Assembly: GCF_004210375.1 (NCBI RefSeq) | Contig: NC_134827.1 | Coordinates: 104,703,285-104,767,284, forward strand | Direction of reading: 5' to 3' | Source of the DNA: Tachypleus tridentatus | Taxonomy: Eukaryota; Arthropoda; Merostomata; Xiphosura; Limulidae | DNA: 64,000 nt | In this document: in pieces, positions 62,801-64,000 of the stretch | Layout: the number at the start of each line of letters is the position of its first letter | How positions within the stretch are numbered: the stretch's first letter is position 1 | Notes under the pieces: generated by a model | Seen by the model: only the letters and a program-made list of their open reading frames with translations | Told to the model about the DNA's origin: nothing | Database searches by the model: none | Position numbers and translations under genes: made by a program

Positions 62801-63222
62801 TTAGTGTTTCTACAGAGTATCAATGTTAGTGTTTCTACAGAGTATCAATGTTAATGTTTCTACACAGTATCAATGTTAATGTTTCTACAGAGTATCAATG
62901 TTAGTGTTTCTACAGAGTATCAATGTTAATGTTTCTACAGAGTATTAATGTTAGTGTTTTTACAGAGTATCAATGTTAATGTTTCTACAGAGTATCAATT
63001 TTAGTGTTTCTACACAGTATCAATGTTAGTGTTTCTACACAGTATCAATGTTATTGTTTCTACAGAGTATCAATGTTAATGTTTCTACAGAGTATCAATG
63101 TTAGTGTTTCTACACAGTATCAATGTTAGTGTTTTTACACAGTATCAATGTTATTGTTTCTACAGAGTATCAATGTTAATGTTTCTACAGAGTATCAATG
63201 TTAGTGTTTCTACAGAATATTA
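35871..63222 (+). repeat. 25-bp satellite array (~1,094 copies, 27.35 kb)
   Basis: The unit is AGTGTTTCTACAGAGTATCAATGTT (given here as AGTGTTTCTACAG plus AGTATCAATGTT), 32% GC, nearly without interruption. Recurrent unit variants are AATGTTTCT, AGTATATCT, CGTGTTTCT, GAGTATTAAT, GAGTAGCAAT, GAAAATCAAT, TACACAGTAT and, mainly in the right part, GAGCATCAAT. The first recognisable unit starts in AGTATTAGAGTTATTG near 35,871, and the last degenerates at TACAGAATATTAAATCG. The 66-93 residue reading frames (VFLQSINVSVSTEYQ-like) arise because 25 is not a multiple of three and TGTTAG/TGTTAA stops are lost in CGTG, TTTG or TTAC variants. They are not genes. Confidence 0.98.
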
Positions 63223-63556
63223 AATCGTCCGCCCATATTGGATTTAAGGAAACGTCGGTTTTCATTCAGTTATTTGTCTTCAACAATATTTTATTATTGG
63301 AAGGTCTGAATTTTATTGTCTTTCATCCGCATCGAAGATACCTATACATTCCCTTACGTAAGGGCTTAACCCTGGATAAAAAACAAACAAACACTGTAGT
63401 GGGTGTGCTTCGCTGTGTGCGCAGATATTTTAATGAGAAACTGAAAGTAGAAGAAGCTGCCAAAGGATGGTGTGGAAATAAAACCCCAGAAAATGTATGT
63501 AATCTACAGTTGCCATAGAAGTCAAATATGTAAAAGTGGGGTGGTACAGCCCCCCT
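63223..63556. other. Unique spacer between two tandem arrays
   Basis: A plus-strand frame runs through it and ends RYFNEKLKVEEAAKGWCGN... CNLQLP at 63,518. Its lysine/glutamate-rich end is mildly exon-like, preceded by TGTGCGCAG at 63,424, but I recognise no domain. I leave it uncalled. Confidence 0.4.
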
Positions 63557-64000
63557 GTTTCGACGCTGTAATCGTGTGTCAGTCAGTAGTGTGGTTGTCG
63601 AGCAGCATTACCAATCGCCCTCGGTTTCGATGCTGTAATCGTGTGTCAGTCAGTAGTGTGGTTGTCGAGCAGCATTACCAATCGCCCCCGGTTTCGATGC
63701 TGTAATCGTGTGTCAGTCAGTAGTGTGGTTGTCGAGCAGCATTACCAAGCGCCCCGGTTTTGGTGCTGTAATCGTGTGTCAGTCAGTAGTGTGGTTGTCG
63801 AGCAGCATTACCAAGCGCCCCCGGTTTCGGTGCTGTAATCGTGTGTCAGTCAATAGTCTGGTTGTCGAGCAGCATTACCAAGCGCCCCCGGTTTCGATGC
63901 TGTAATCGTGTGTCAGTCAGTAGTGTGGTTGTCGAGCAGCATTACCAAGCGCCCCCGGTTTCGATGCTGTAATCGTGTGTCAGTCAGTAGTGTGGTTGTC
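63557..64000 (+). repeat. 67-bp tandem repeat, open at window end (>=6 copies)
   Basis: The unit starts GTTTCGATGCTGTAATCGTG and ends GCATTACCAAGCGCCCCCG, with spacing 67 bp (63,557, 63,624, 63,691). It is about 54% GC, clearly richer than the neighbouring 25-bp satellite. Early copies have CCAATCGCCC where later ones have CCAAGCGCCC. The array continues past the window. Confidence 0.95.

Noticed and set aside
35871-63222. CRISPR-like array
   Set aside because: There are no spacers: the units are contiguous and the setting is an animal genome.
35924-63230. Repeated 66-93 residue frames of the VFLQSINVSVSTEYQ type
   Set aside because: The 25-bp unit reads through all three frames, with a TAG or TAA every third unit unless a CGTG, TTTG, TTAC or similar variant removes it. 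They have no properties of a gene.

Overview
This is a eukaryotic, animal window. It is about 32-38% GC, gene-poor, and more than half tandem repeat. Dispersed through its unique parts are tRNA-derived SINEs with intact Pol III A/B boxes and a tail of the GCAGATAGCCC...GCTTTGCGCG...AACAAAC type. From memory, this tail resembles repeats of horseshoe crab (Xiphosura) genomes. That assignment rests on recollection and was not tested by a search. The only protein-coding gene I can support is an arthropod-type LIM-homeobox gene of the apterous/Lhx2/Lhx9 class, which fits an arthropod source. Layout: (1) 1-1,361 holds two minus-strand SINEs around a 29-bp minisatellite. (2) 1,362-9,985 is one array of about 101 copies of an 85-bp satellite unit. 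The unit is itself an old dimer of a ~40-bp sequence, and blocks of units have been re-duplicated. (3) 9,986-27,000 is non-coding sequence carrying SINEs of several families, a 36-bp minisatellite pierced by a SINE, and 38-bp and 120-bp tandem repeats. It also has a 73-bp tandem duplication, an inverted SINE pair, two copies of an unnamed dispersed repeat, and a large hairpin resembling Penelope-like element termini. (4) 27,060-29,474, minus strand, holds the last two exons of the apterous/Lhx2/9 gene. The homeodomain is split by a 1,727-bp intron after homeodomain residue 46 (VLQ|VWF), and a stop codon and poly(A) signal follow. (5) 29,475-35,870 is intronic or upstream sequence with more SINEs and a degenerate ~55-bp tandem repeat. 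I found no LIM-domain exon here. (6) 35,871-63,222 is a single array of about 1,094 copies of a 25-bp satellite. It has higher-order duplications and one stretch of disordered units. (7) 63,223-63,556 is a short unique spacer. (8) 63,557-64,000 is a 67-bp tandem repeat running off the window edge. How it fits together: the homeobox gene is transcribed right to left. Its LIM-coding exons are not recognisable within the 6.4 kb upstream, so they may lie beyond the right edge. If so, the 27-kb satellite would sit inside an intron or in the 5' region of a developmental regulator. Nearly all other open reading frames in the window are by-products of tandem repeats whose period is open in one or more frames.
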